Of a DNA stretch of 64,000 bases, positions 31,424-42,898 are shown piece after piece. A program made the position numbers and the translations under genes. Below the pieces are notes generated by a model. That model was given only the letters and a program-made list of their open reading frames with translations. It made no database searches and was not told the DNA's origin. Every line of letters starts with the position of its first letter. Position 1 is the stretch's first letter. Source of the DNA: Tretioscincus oriximinensis (taxonomy: Eukaryota; Chordata; Lepidosauria; Squamata; Gymnophthalmidae); assembly GCA_022410635.1 (NCBI GenBank), contig JAJVDF010000162.1:962822-1026821 (forward strand). The letters are read 5' to 3'.

Positions 31424-31738
31424 AGAAGAAGAAGAACTGGATTCTTATAACCCGCTTTTCTCACCTTTCGAAGGGACTCAAAGCAGCTTACAAGGGTATT
31501 TTTCACCCAAGCCTTACATTCTATCTTCCNCACCAGGCTGTGATGGTTCCCATTTATCTACTTGCAGTCAGTTGCAATTTCTTGCAATTCTTGCTTTCAA
31601 ATAGCTGGGTAGGATAGAGGTACAGGCTAGGAAAAGGTACCCACCCCTCCCCAGATCCGACATAGGGGTTCAAAATCCCATCTCCCAGATGAGAGGCCAT
31701 TTCCTTGGCAACTGAGCCATTCATGCCTACTCATCCAA
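31424..31738 (-). mobile_element. SINE-2, near full length
   Basis: Antisense. Short AAG tail (agaagaagaagaactgg), then ataacccgcttttctcacct, gggactcaaagcagcttaca, caccaggctgtgatggttcc, ggggttcaaaatcccatctc (B-box side) and caactgagcc (A-box side). Confidence 0.8.
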
Positions 31739-32004
31739 TATTGCCTGCTAGTCCACAGGTTGCTTGTGGTCCCTGTTGTTCCCACCACTAATTTCACTTT
31801 TTGGTGGCTCATGGCTGCATGGATGGAGCAGAGCATGGGAAGGTGGAAACCACAGAAGGAAGGAAGTGACTGAGGCAGCAAACCCAGGCTTAGCAGCTCT
31901 TGATCTGAAGGAGAAGGCAAAGTGTACCCCTTCGTGGTCATCCCTTGCTTATACACTTTCGTGTCCCATTGTGGTTCCCTTGGTGGACTAGAACAAATAA
32001 CGTT
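31739..32004. other. unassigned
   Basis: No recurring repeat. A minus-strand open frame of 171 codons (31627-32142) crosses this and the SINE; it has an N and no domain, so I reject it as a gene. Confidence 0.4.
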
Positions 32005-32310
32005 GCAGCCTTTATATGGCCCCTGGGCCTGATGTCTCGCACCCCTAGTGTAGATATTATCTCGGCTGCCTCCAGGGTGCTTTTGAAGCAGCTTAAATCC
32101 TTCTTNTTTCAACGAATAAAGAAAGATCATTTTAACCATCATTAGATTAACAGAAAAATTTCCTCAGGACAGCTTGCCATATGAAATCCATGTCACAGCT
32201 TCCGTGTCGTTAATATTTGTGTATTTATGTACATTTTTTTACATGATGATATGTTTTTATACCATCCTGTAATGTCGTCCTGAGGCACTGGACAAAATTG
32301 AAATGGTAAT
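32005..32310 (+). mobile_element. L2-like LINE 3' end, decayed
   Basis: ggtgcttttgaagcagctta, aatccttcttntttcaacga correspond to the LKxFLFxR end of ORF2. The 3' UTR includes ataccatcctgtaatgtcgt and cctgaggcactggacaaaa. Confidence 0.5.
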
Positions 32311-32744
32311 ACTAAAAATAAGGCCACAATAGAAATAATCCAAAACAGACCAATCCTATCAGGGGTCATATTAAAGGGGAAATTTCAGCTGGTAACATTT
32401 CTGGTGCAATTAATATTTGCTGAACTTTTCGCCACGAGTATTAAGTTATGTTCTGGCTGGGGAATGAGAGGCGATTTGGATAACAGTGGTTTGGAAAAAG
32501 AGCTGTTTTCCCTTGTTCCCTGCCCAACTTTGGCCCCAGTTTAGCAGCCTGATAGGGCAGGGAAAGAGCAAAACCATGCTAAGAGCTTGCTAGGCATTTA
32601 AAGAAAACCTTGGGTTTACACAGATTTTCATTTGCATAAAAGCAGGGATCATGTTCCTGGGCACACTTACGGCTCCTATCTGGCGTCTGTTTAATGTTGT
32701 CCTAGTTCCTATCAGCACCTCTTTTAAAAGTAAATTCCATAGAA
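32311..32744. other. unassigned
   Basis: No recurring repeat or exon recognised. Confidence 0.4.
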
Positions 32745-32910
32745 TAAAGGAGCCCTGCTGAATGGGGGCAGAGCCCATCTAGTCCAGCATTCTGTCTCAC
32801 ACAGTGGACCACCAATTGCGCCTGGCAAAACTTTCACCTGTTCCTGACTCCCTACAAACGCCATTTCATGAACCTTGCCTGTTGCTCCTTCTTAGAGACA
32901 GAATCAGGAG

Positions 32911-33005
32911 ATTTATTATTTATTTATCTACTTACATTGATTACATGTGATCTGCCCTGAGACAAAGGTCTCAGGACAGATCACAATAAAAAAAACATAA
33001 AACCA
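32911..33005 (-). mobile_element. L2-like tail nested in CR1-B
   Basis: ttattatttatttatctact, then tgatctgccctgagacaaag and gtctcaggacagatcaca. The two halves of that block form a 16-bp hairpin with one mismatch, unlike the other L2-like tails here. Confidence 0.6.
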
Positions 33006-33287
33006 TACATCCATCCTAATAGTTACTGTTACACTTGACTTCCATGAATTTGCCTAATCCAGTAGTCTTCTAGGTGCCACCATCTCCTCTGGGTAAAAAC
33101 ACTAATTTTCCTTGTCTGTCCTAATTCTTCTGTCCATAAGCTTCAAGGAGCGCCCCCTAATTCTGGGGCTGTGTTGTGTGATAGGGAAAATATTTTTTCT
33201 CCATTCACCTTATCTATCCCATGCATGATTTTATACACTTCAGTCAGATCACCAGTCACTTTTCAAGGACAAAGAGACCTAGATGTT

Positions 33288-33524
33288 AAGAACATAAGAA
33301 GAGCCATACTGGATCAGGCCACAGCCCATCTAGTCCAGCATTTTGTCTCACACAGAGGCTCACCAGATGCACTTGGGCAGTCTGAACAGAGGAAAGCAAA
33401 ATATGCTCCTGTTCATGACTCCCTGCAAATGACCCTCTGGGTGAAAAAAATACTTTCCTTTTCTACCCATCAGTTTCAAGGGGGCCCCTCTGGTCCTGGT
33501 ATTGTGTGATAGAGAAAACATTTT
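33288..33524 (-). mobile_element. CR1-A nested in CR1-B, internally deleted
   Basis: Octamer start aagaacataagaagagccat, standard 3' UTR to ccctgcaaatg, then a jump straight to accctctgggtgaaaaaaat, losing about 160 bp relative to 36137-36480. It ends gatagagaaaacattttt, where CR1-B resumes. Confidence 0.8.
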
Positions 33525-33640
33525 TGCAGCCTGATTTTGTAAGGGAGGCTTCTTGAACATTCTTGTTTGCACTTTCTCAGGTTTCAAAACAGCTTTTTTA
33601 AAGTGTGGTGACCAGAATTGTGCACAACATTCCAAATGAA

Positions 33641-33735
33641 ATAGTATTCCCCTTTGTACAACTTAACTTTCCTGCCCATCAGCTTCATAGAATCCAACTT
33701 GGTCCTAGTTTTGTTTTCCTATTCACCTTGACCTA
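33641..33735 (-). mobile_element. CR1 fragment
   Basis: aactttcctgcccatcagct, tcatagaatccaacttggtc and ctagttttgttttcctattc repeat part of the CR1 ORF2 C-terminal text. Probably a separate truncated copy or a local duplication. Confidence 0.5.
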
Positions 33736-34918
33736 CTTCTTGGGCAGACAAAACCCACTTTCTCCTCCTTCTGAAATAGAACTGGCCAAAGCTTTTGTTC
33801 CCTAGCATCATTGCTAATACAAATCCTAAACTATTAATTGGTTTTAATTTCACTATTTGATTACTTACTGATCTATGACTCACTGGGACTCTCTGGAAAT
33901 ACAAGCTTTTCCCCTTTCTTCCTAAAAAAATCCTCTGCTTTTCTGGTCTGCACCAACGTACTGCTTACTAATTAAATCAGATATTTGCTCAACATGAATT
34001 GCCATTTGATATTCTCTGCCAAAATAGTAACTCCAAGACAACAGGAATTATTTGTTTATCCAGCCTTGGGAGAGTCAATATTTACTTTGGATGGACTTTT
34101 ATTTATAGTATTTATTTTGCANGGCCAGGGCCACTACTAATTAAAAATCCAAACAGTACTAAAAACGATGCAATTTTAATATCCTGATCATCTTAGGAAG
34201 GTGTAATTGGCTTGGTATCGTGAAATGAAATTCCCTGAGGCAAAAATTGGCTCCTGGGGAAGGATGTGGGGGATCGTTAAGCAAAGCAGACATTGTCTGG
34301 ACAGGTATCGTCTGACAAGCTTCAGATTGCTGCCAAGACACCGAAATCAAGGTTGGGCGTCTTGGCAGAAATGCGGTTATTGCTAAGGAAGAGACAAGAT
34401 CAAAGATCGTTGCGCAGAATGATAGAAACGGGAGAACAAATTGAGGAGGATTTCTGAAATATTTTTTATGCCCATACAACCTGAACTTGTTGTATCCAGA
34501 CTTCGACGAACATCCTCAAGAGGCTCTTCCAAATCTATGTCCTATCGTTATTTGTATACTGCCCCATCCCTGACAAGAACAGACACTGTTCGTATATATT
34601 GGCGTGGACATGGCAGAAGCAGCAAACACTCAACTGTATACCTTTTTATGTTCTCTCATATTGATCCAGCTAAGGTCCCAAGCACATGGACAGGAGAAAG
34701 CGAGTGAAATCCACAATGTGAAGGAGATTGCCAATTTTTTGCTAGGAAAAAGGGCATACTTTTTGCTGGATACACTGGAGGTGGCATGAAGCTGACAAGA
34801 CGAAACCAGAAGGCTGAACTGCGCATGCCCAGCCAGACGCAATCCTGCAGTCCTATTGACTGGCATCTTCTTGGCTGCTCATCTCCTTGCAAGGGCATGA
34901 AAGACAACCGGGCTGAAG
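33736..34918. other. unassigned, apparently single-copy
   Basis: No recurring repeat, no domain-bearing frame. Overlapping frames of 60 to 106 codons on both strands. Confidence 0.4.
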
Positions 34919-34972
34919 GCCCTGTCCATATAGTGCCTTTATGATGCCATGAATGCACATTGAGGACNCCTT
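34919..34972 (+). repeat. MITE-like 48-bp block, copy 1
   Basis: ggccctgtccatatagtgcc begins like MITE-Ha. The 48 bp at 34923-34970 recur at 37919-37966 with one difference plus an N. Confidence 0.6.
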
Positions 34973-36078
34973 CTTTGAGGGCTAGACTCAAGGACAAAAG
35001 ACAAAGGTGCAAAAACCGGACTACTACTAGTGCATCATGTCCAGCTAAGACCTTCCCTGTAGTCAATGTGGTTAAATCTGCCCAATCCACATTGGCCTCA
35101 TCAACCACCACTTGCATTAGACATTTATTCGCAAGGCTAAACCATGAAGATATTGGCCCATTCAATTTTTGGTATCACACAAGGAAGAGTTGTTGGAACT
35201 GGGTGCACTACCAAAATGAGTCCCAGACAGAAACTTCAAAGGTTGTAACTTCTGTTCCCAGCTCTCACAGGCTACTTCCAGCCTTAAAAGCTCATTATTT
35301 GGAGCAAAGTCCAGATATGCCATCCAGGCATAGGCAGCCTTATTTGGCAAAAGTAGTAATCGCCAACATGGTATTCTAGCTAGAGAAGATTCAAGTGAAA
35401 ATGGTTGAGATTGTTGCAGTGCCACTTAGGACATCTCAGAGTTGCCATGTGTGATATTGTTAGCTCACATTTGTCATTTAACAACAATTAGAGGTGAAGA
35501 AAACTTGTGTCAGTTCTTGCAGTCAACAGAGGAGGATCCTGGGGTGGTAATAAAAGGGTTGTCAGCATAGAAACAATTTCAGATTACTGTATAATGAAAT
35601 GTCAAGCATGTGTTTATTCCCCGTCTGCAACTCCATCACATGGTTGTGATTATAGTAATTGGTATGCTTTGTTTTGGTGCCCTCATAGGGAGAAGATCCC
35701 CCAACTTGGTGTCCTTCAGAAGTTTTGGAGAGCAACAAAGGCACCATACAGACAAGCTGCTTTGCCACACTATTTTCTTTGATCCTAAAGAAAAGCCTGT
35801 TGCAACTCTGGCTGCATGTACCCGTAATATTCCATGTTACTGACTTACCAGTTGGTGAACTGAATTCCCATCATATTGCATGCCTGGGAACTTCTTTCCA
35901 TGTTGCATGCACAGTATCCTGGTTTGCTTCTCTCCCCCCCCCCCCCCCCCCCATGCATTGATCTCCACTATGCTGAGGTGCCCTCTATGAAATCAGCATA
36001 AAGGTTAGAAAATCTGTGTTTTTAACAAGTACATTGCTGAACCTGTGAGAGAACATGAGGTGGGTCTTTCCTGAGGTA
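34973..36078. other. unassigned; poly-C near 35933-35952
   Basis: A plus-strand frame of 139 codons (34960-35379) overlaps a minus-strand frame of 169 codons; neither shows a domain and one contains an N. A run of about 20 C lies near 35933-35952. Confidence 0.4.
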
Positions 36079-36131
36079 GAATCATAGAATCATGGAGTCA
36101 TGGAATTATGGAATCACGGAATTGTGGAATA
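36079..36131 (-). repeat. CR1-type 8-bp tandem array
   Basis: Six and a half 8-bp units: gaatcata, gaatcatg, gagtcatg, gaattatg, gaatcacg, gaattgtg. It resembles the terminal octamers of CR1-C. It adjoins the different octamer (aagaacat) of the next CR1-A. Confidence 0.8.
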
Positions 36132-36136
36132 CTACA

Positions 36137-37404
36137 TAAGAACATAAGAACATAAGAAGAGCCATACTGGATCAGGCCACAGCCCATCGAGTCCAGCATT
36201 CTGTGTCACACAGAGGCCCACCAGATGCACCTGGGCAGTCCAAACAGAGGAAAGCAAAATATGCTGCTCCTGTTCGTGACTCCCTGCAAATGGTATTTCA
36301 AGAGTCCTGCCTGTTGCTCCATCCCGGAGGCTACATCCAGACAACTATCTTAGTATCCATTTATACCCTTAGTGTCCATAAACCTGGCTAGTCCTGTCTT
36401 GAAACTATCCAAGCTGTTAGCTACCACTACCTCTTCAGGAAGTAAATTCCACAGGCCGATGACCCTCTGGGTNAAAAAATACTTTCCTTTGTCTGTTCTC
36501 ACTTTTCTACCCAACAGTTTTAAGGAGTGCCCTCTGGTCCTTGTGTTGTGTGATAGAGAAAACATTATTTCTCTATTCACNCTGTCGATCCCATGCATGA
36601 TTTTGTACACTTCAATCAGATCACCCCTCAAACGTCTCCTTTCAAGGCTGAAGAGGCCCAGACGTTGCAGCCTTGCTTCGTAAGGGAGGTGCTCCAGACC
36701 CTTGATCATTTTTGTTGCCCTTTTCTGCACCTTCTCCAGTTCCAAAATATCCCTCTTGAGATGTGGTGACCAGAATTGAACACAGTATTCCAAATGTGGC
36801 CGCACCACAGATTTATAAAGAGGCAAAACAACATTTGCTGACTTATTTTCGATTCCTTTCCTAATTATCCCCAACATGGAATTTGCCTTTTTTGCTGCTG
36901 CTGCACACTGGGTTGACATTTTCATTGAATTGTCCACTAATACCCCAAGATCCTTTTCTTGCTCGGTCACAGAAAGCTTGGTTCCCATCAGGTGGTAGGA
37001 GTATTTTGGGTTCTTTGCCCCAATATGCATGACCTTGCACTTGCTTAAGTTGAAGTGCATTTGCCACTTTGATGCCCACTCACCCAATTTCAATAAATCA
37101 CTCTTCAGTTTTCACTACCCTGAACAGTTTAGTGTCGTCAGCAAACTTGGCTACTTCACTATTTACCTCGGCATCCAGATCATTTATAAATATATTGAAA
37201 AGCAAGGGTCCNAGTACAGATCCCTGGGGTACCCCACTTCTTNNCTCTTTCCACTCAGAGAACTGTCCATTTAATACTACCCTCTGTTTTCTATCTTTTA
37301 GCCAGTTTCCAATCCAGGACAAAGTCTGTCCTCTTATACCATGAGTATGGAGTTTTTTTAGAAGCCTTTGATGAGGGACTTCATCAAACGCCTTCTGAAA
37401 ATCT
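36137..37404 (-). mobile_element. CR1-A LINE, 3' UTR plus reverse transcriptase C-terminal half
   Basis: The longest CR1 here, about 1.27 kb, 3' end at left. The minus-strand frame 36350-37093 (247 codons) has ATKMIKGLEHLPYEARLQRL, LWNLLPEEVVVANSLDSFKT and MDTKGINGY. Continuing in a second frame (37098-37404) are LDFQKAFDEVPHQRL, SGVPQGSVxGPLLFNIFIND and VAKFADDTKLF: RT motifs with the FADD catalytic box. One frameshift near 37095, several Ns. Truncated upstream, so not autonomous. Confidence 0.95.
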
Positions 37405-37490
37405 AGAATCATAGAATTGGAATGCATTTCCAGGATCATTGGGTCGAACCCCCTGCTCAATGCAGGATTTACTAAACCATCCTTGCTTCA
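37405..37490 (-). mobile_element. CR1-C 3' fragment
   Basis: gaatcatagaattggaatgc, ttgggtcgaaccccctgctc and aatgcaggatttactaaacc: a CR1-C 3' end abutting the truncated 5' side of the CR1-A copy. Confidence 0.7.
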
Positions 37491-38849
37491 GTAGTATAAA
37501 TGGGAGATCAACTTGGAACCTGGGAAGAAACCAGAAAAGAATCTTGTGATTCTCCGTACAGAAGAGAAACAGTCCATTCAGTTACAACCATAGGCCGATA
37601 TATTGTGGGGTAAAAAATTACACTCAGCCTTAAAATTCTCCAACACGATGTCAAGGTTTGATACTCTCCGAACATATATGAAAGTCAAGTTCTTACTTTT
37701 TCCCTGAAGGGTTTACAATCGGTGNAGCTGGAGAAATGCCCAGTTTATTGCAGTGTGCAAACCAATTGTGACCTGGAATTATGACGCTTCTTTGAGATCT
37801 CATACTGCCATCGCTTTTTCAAGTGAAGCCTCATCAATATTCCGGATGGCACCCAACCCTATTTCTTTTTTTAGCCCTTGAATCAGGAGAGACTCTCGAT
37901 GTTCTGAGCCTTCAGCTGTGTCCATATAGTGCCTTTATGATGCCATGAATGCACAATGAGGACACCATCTCTGCAAACAGGGGGAAAGATTGTTGAGCAT
38001 GTAATGCAAAGGAAGAACATGATATCTGCATGGATGCCGCACTCTCGTCCTGCGGTGCGACTCTTTTAGGGATTCAAATAGTGAGCAGTTTAAAGAGCTT
38101 CTACAACTCTTCAAAGTGCTCTTTTCCCTTGTGGCCCTGGTTCTCTTCCCATTGCTGCCCCTAGAGGAAAATCAGGCTACACCTAGGCTACCCTGCTCCT
38201 AAGGGAGCAGAGAGGCTTNTCAATGCATTGCTGCTAAGGCGCAGTATGTATCAAGAAACCACACTTTAAAAAATACTTGTTTAAAGACATTTCTTCAACA
38301 TTTTACAATTTCATCATGGATTGATCACGTGAAATCTTGCAGAATCTCTGTTTGCCTGTTTCCTGGCTGTCAAATAGCCAATCAGGACTTTAGCTTATTG
38401 AGAACAGCCAATCAAGGAACACCGAGAGCATTGCTGGAAGTTTTCCAGTGGCAGAATTTCACCCTGAGAGCGGAAAATCTCTTGCAAGTGGAGATCAAAA
38501 TTTTGTGTCGTCACTTCTGGGGCCGGCCCAGAAGTGATGTCACTCCAGAAGAATAGACTGGAAGTAATATCATTTGCATTGTCACTTCTGACCTCCACCC
38601 ACCCCAGAAGCAGGGGGAGGAAGTGACATCACAATGATATCACCTCTAGCCCCAGCATATTTCTCGTGCATTCTCATATAAGAATGGAAATTCTTGTAGA
38701 CGTGTGGGATTTCTGGGCAGTTCCCAATATTATCTGACAGAGTGGGAAAGAGAGACAGCAAACAGTCAGAGAGCAAGAGGAACCCCCTTGATTGGCCGTT
38801 TTTCAATAAGCTAGCAAGTAGCAAGACAGGAAGATCTCACAAGGAGAAA
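37491..38849. other. unassigned; contains the second 48-bp block
   Basis: Apart from 37919-37966 nothing recurs clearly. The parts 38500-38640 repeat gtcacttctg and gaagtgacatcac-like words several times, and 38690-38760 weakly resembles rep3. No exon recognised. Confidence 0.4.
37919..37966 (+). repeat. MITE-like 48-bp block, copy 2
   Basis: Differs from 34923-34970 at one base, plus one N there. Preceded by ttcagctg instead of the ggccc terminus. Confidence 0.6.
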
Positions 38850-39258
38850 GGAGAGATTATGGCGTTTTTCCACCTAATTTGTAGCGCAATCAGGAAGAGT
38901 CGGGCACAAGCACTAAGCGCTTTTCAACTGTCGACCCGCAATAAATGCCTTTTTACCCAGAATAAACTATTGCTCAGATATTCAGGCATCGTTCCAGAGA
39001 TTCCCCGTATTCCGCAAGCGTATGCATGTGCACCAATTAGACGTGAGATGATAAAACAATCAAGAAAACAGTTGTTTCTATTGGCTGTCGTGAGTAAAAA
39101 AAACTTCTTGGACTGCACTGCAACGAGATCAATGAGCAATGCTATGGAACTGTGGCATTTGTCACGGAATATACATGTTTGATATGCACGGACACGCAAT
39201 TTCTATATTCCAGACTATAGCACTGTAGCAGTTTTCAAGTCATGGTGTGCACCTAGCC
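38850..39258 (+). mobile_element. MITE-Hb, Harbinger-like, copy 1
   Basis: About 409 bp, colinear with the reverse complement of 46075-46491. Shared landmarks are actattgctcagatattcag, attagacgtgagatg, gagatcaatgagcaatg, gaatatacatgtttg and tctatattccagactatag. The termini are less clear than in the partner. Confidence 0.75.
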
Positions 39259-39599
39259 TATTGTTGGTTGGTGAAGAAAATCTGGACTAAGGTAAGTATG
39301 TTTTTTATTTTCCTTTCAATTGCATTTTACTCTCTATTTGCACAGGCTCAGTAATATGTTTTAAGGATTTGTAATAACTATGCCTAAAAGCAAGACAGCA
39401 GTACACCTACAATGGATGTAAAAAAAAAGCCATTTCAGCTTATAATGCCTACATAACCTGAGGAAAATCACTTTCCACATCCATCAAAAGTGCATAGTTT
39501 TATCCTTATTTATAAGGTAACACTAGTTAAAATAAGTCGACAATACAGAAATGTTGTAAGAGGTCCTTATTTAAATGTAGTCCTGTACAAGGTAGGTTT
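39259..39599. other. unassigned
   Basis: No recurring repeat recognised. Confidence 0.4.
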
Positions 39600-40032
39600 A
39601 AAGGAAGTTTAATTATCTCTGCCACACAACATTAGCTCCAGGGGGCATTCCTCGAAGCTGATGGGCAGAAGAGTGAGGACAAACAAAGGAAAGTATTTTT
39701 TTCACCTAGAAGGTCATCAGCCTGTGGAATTTACTTCCAGAAGAGGTGGTGATAGCTAGCAGCCAGTTTAGCTTTAAGACAGGATCAGACAAGTTTGTGG
39801 ACACCAAGGGTATTAATAGCTATTAGGATGGATTTATGGATGCTGCCTCCTAGATGGAGCCACATGCAGAATTCCTGAAATACCATTTGCAGGGAGTCGA
39901 GAACAGGAGCATATTTTGCTTTCCTCTGTTCGGACTGCCCAGGTGCATCTGGTGAGCCTCTGTGTGACACAGAATGCTGGACTTGATGGGCTGTGGCCTG
40001 ATCCAGTATGACTCTTCTTATGTTCTTATGTA
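39600..40032 (+). mobile_element. CR1-A 3' end
   Basis: Sense CR1-A: gcctgtggaatttacttcca, tttaagacaggatcagacaa, cctctgttcggactgcccag, gtgacacagaatgctggact, and the octamer end cttcttatgttcttatgt. More worn than the copy at 59340. Confidence 0.9.
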
Positions 40033-40282
40033 AGACTGGTTTTGGAATGATTGGTAATAATGAAGTGTGGAAACTCATTTCCTACTAATTGCTTGGACTG
40101 TCCAGTCTAAGTGCAAATTGGACTTTGATCTGACAGTGAGGAAGCAATAGCATGAATCTGTACCTAGCACTATTCTTTAATGCAAAGAGGAGATGTTGCA
40201 ATTCTCTCCCTTGTCTTTGCAGATCTTGCCTTTGTTTCAATGCCGTGATGGCCTGGAGGGAGATAAACGATGCCAAAGACTT

Positions 40283-40365
40283 ATTTAATTTTATTTATTT
40301 ATGTACTTGCATTCTGCCTGCTTTGCAGCAACTCAGGCTTGCTAACAAAAGCCAATAAAAATGTT
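40283..40365 (-). mobile_element. L2-like tail fragment
   Basis: ttaattttatttatttatgt, acttgcattctgcctgcttt, then aaagccaataaaaatgtttt. A short 3' end only. Confidence 0.4.
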
Positions 40366-40579
40366 TTACAGTATATATGCATTCAGTTCTGATTCATATG
40401 GATCAATATCGCTTTACTTTCTGTACAGTTTGTAGATACACCTAGGAAGGACAGATTGATGTAATCCTAGCTTGCCTGAGGCAAAAATAACTGCCTAACT
40501 GCAAGACCTTTCATGGCTTGGTTTTCTTATTAGTGCCAACATATAAGTTGCATCCTTGATCCACCCTAATTTTTAACAA

Positions 40580-41165
40580 AAGAAGAAGAGGGGGGTGAAG
40601 AAGAAGAAGAAGAAGAAGGAAGAAGAAGAAGAAGAAGAAGAAGAAGAAGAAGAAGAAGAAGGAAGAAGAAGAAGAAGAAGAAGAAGAAGAAGAAGAAGAA
40701 GAAGNNNNNNNNNNNNNNNNNNNNNNNNNNNNNNNNNNNNNNNNNNNNNNNNNNNNNNNNNNNNNNNNNNNNNNNNNNNNNNNNNNNNNNNNNNNNNNNN
40801 NNNNNNNNNNNNNNNNNNNNNNNNNNNNNNNNNNNNNNNNNNNNNNNNNNNNNNNNNNNNNNNNNNNNNNNNNNNNNNNNNNNNNNNNNNNNNNNNNNNN
40901 NNNNNNNNNNNNNNNNNNNNNNNNNNNNNNNNNNNNNNNNNNNNNNNNNNNNNNNNNNNNNNNNNNNNNAAGAAAAAAGAAAAAAGAAAAAAGAAAAAAG
41001 AAAAAAGAAAAAAGAAAAAAGAAAGAGGAAAAGAGGAAAAGAGGAAAAGAGGAAAAGAGGAAAAGAGGAAAAGAGGGAAAGAGGGAAAGAGGGAAAGAGG
41101 GAAAGAAGGAAAGAAGGAAAGAAGGAAAGAAGGAAAGAAGGAAAGAAGGAAAGAAAGAAAGAATT
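40580..41165 (+). repeat. AAG / AAAAAG / GGAAA tract with gap
   Basis: Purine-only DNA on both sides of the 265-N gap: (AAG)n to 40704, then (GAAAAAA)n from 40970, (GAAAAGAG)n, and (GAAGGAAA)n to 41165. It adjoins a SINE-2 body and is its expanded tail. Over 300 bp are visible and the true length is unknown. Confidence 0.95.
40705..40969. other. Assembly gap (265 N)
   Basis: N run inside the purine tract, where reads or polymerases probably failed. Confidence 0.99.
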
Positions 41166-41395
41166 TGGTTTTTATATCCCACTCTGGTTCACAAGCTCTT
41201 TTTTACCTCAAGGCTTACATCTATCTTCCCCCACCACATTGTGATGGTATCTATCTATTTGTGATTGCTCTCATTCAAACAGCTAGGTTGGCTGAAGCTA
41301 AGATCAATAGAGGATGCTCACTCATTTCCATGATAGATACAAGAGGCCTCGGACTCTATCCTCTCAGTTGAAAGACCTTTGCTCTTAACCTCTTA
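41166..41395 (-). mobile_element. SINE-2, decayed
   Basis: Antisense: ggtttttatatcccactctg, ctcaaggcttacatctatct, tcccccaccacattgtgatg, tcaaacagctaggttggctg and a worn head (ctctcagttgaaagacc). Confidence 0.65.
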
Positions 41396-41860
41396 GAAGA
41401 AGCACATCTTCATACTTGGAAGGGAAATAAATAGAGCTAAGGGTGAAACATCAACCTAAGTACAATTTAGGGGTCAGAGTAGGGGGAAGGCTCTTCAGTG
41501 AGTAAACAGGTATAGTTTGTGATCCAAGATATCCCGATGACAGACTCCCCTTGGACTTCAGAACAGATCATTCATTTTGGCCAAAGGGAGGGCTCACTAT
41601 TACGCTGAGATCTCATCCCATTCCAAAAGCATTTTGTCGCAGCTTGAGATGGATTGCTAATCTCGGAATGGAGCAGCCTACCCTGTGTGAGGAAAGCACT
41701 ACAAATGAGGTAGTTTTTCAAGGACAAAAAATTTGTGAAGGCTGCATCCAGACAGGGTCAACATCATTTGCTTGAAAATCAAATTTGTATTGCATTTGCC
41801 ACATCAAATTGTCAAAAAACCCGCAGACCAGGTTGGATCACACATCTCCTGCAATCTGTG
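41396..41860. other. unassigned
   Basis: No recurring repeat or exon recognised. Confidence 0.4.
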
Positions 41861-41863
41861 TGC

Positions 41864-42178
<315 letters not shown>

Positions 42179-42898
42179 CTATAGCGCTTGTTCGTTCCAG
42201 TACTTACTGATAATCTTTTTTTTTCAGTTTAGCGGTTTTATCCACTAGCGTTTGGGAGAATGGGTTACTAAACTTCCACTTACCAACAAACAAAATGGCT
42301 GACGGGAAAGTGTGTCACATGCATGGAAAACCTCATTTGTCAGAAACTGATGAAATGACAAAACCCGGAATATGCTGTAAAGATCTGAACAAGGTGAATT
42401 AAAACCGTTAAAATCTGCCATGTGGATTCACCTTCTTGAAGAGATTTGGAGCACAGCATGAATCTGTAATGAACACCAACCCCAGTCTGATTGACCAACC
42501 GAATAAGAGAGTAACACAACCAGAAATCTTTTCCACATTGGCTCTACCCAACCCCCAGTGCCAGGCCATGACCGCACTATAATGACATTTAACTACGGTT
42601 AGTACTTAGCTAATTTATTTTCCTTCTCTTCCTCTGTCTCGCAGGCCACAAGTGATATAATCAATATGGCAGCATGCCGCCTGCTTCTTGCAAAGGCCAC
42701 TCTCTCAACAGTTGTTGATTGTAGCTGAGTGACAGCCAGAATGGCCAATAAAGTTGTACGCTGAAATCACTGCACTTTTGGCTCAATAAAAAGGACCGAA
42801 TCCATAAGATCTTGACAATCGTAAGATGGCATGTATATAGGAAAAAGGAAAGAGCAGTGACATAAATTCTTACTCTCAACAAAGTTCCCTTTTTAGAT
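42179..42898. other. unassigned
   Basis: About 700 bp with no repeat seen elsewhere in the window. No exon recognised. Confidence 0.4.

Larger units (their letters stand above)
32745..33640 (-). mobile_element. CR1-B LINE with nested L2-like and CR1-A pieces
   Basis: Antisense CR1-B: ggagccctgctgaatggggg, cagcattctgtctcacacag, then ORF2 end through gatttatacacttc-type text to 33287. It resumes at about 33525 (gcagcctgattttgtaaggg, ggtgaccagaattgtgcaca). An L2-like tail sits at 32911-33005 and a CR1-A at 33288-33524. Confidence 0.8.

Noticed and set aside
31627..32142. 171-codon minus-strand frame
   Set aside because: It overlaps a SINE and an L2-like piece, includes an N, and has no recognisable domain.
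34656..35379. Opposed frames of 169 (minus) and 139 (plus) codons
   Set aside because: They overlap each other, include an N, and show no family similarity. A chance pair is more likely.
36350..37404. Host gene with reverse transcriptase homology
   Set aside because: The frame, 3' UTR and octamer end are those of a CR1 LINE repeated at several other places in the window.
40511..41371. Frames of 223 and 258 codons
   Set aside because: They run through an AAG tract and a 265-N gap, so most residues are unknown or low-complexity.
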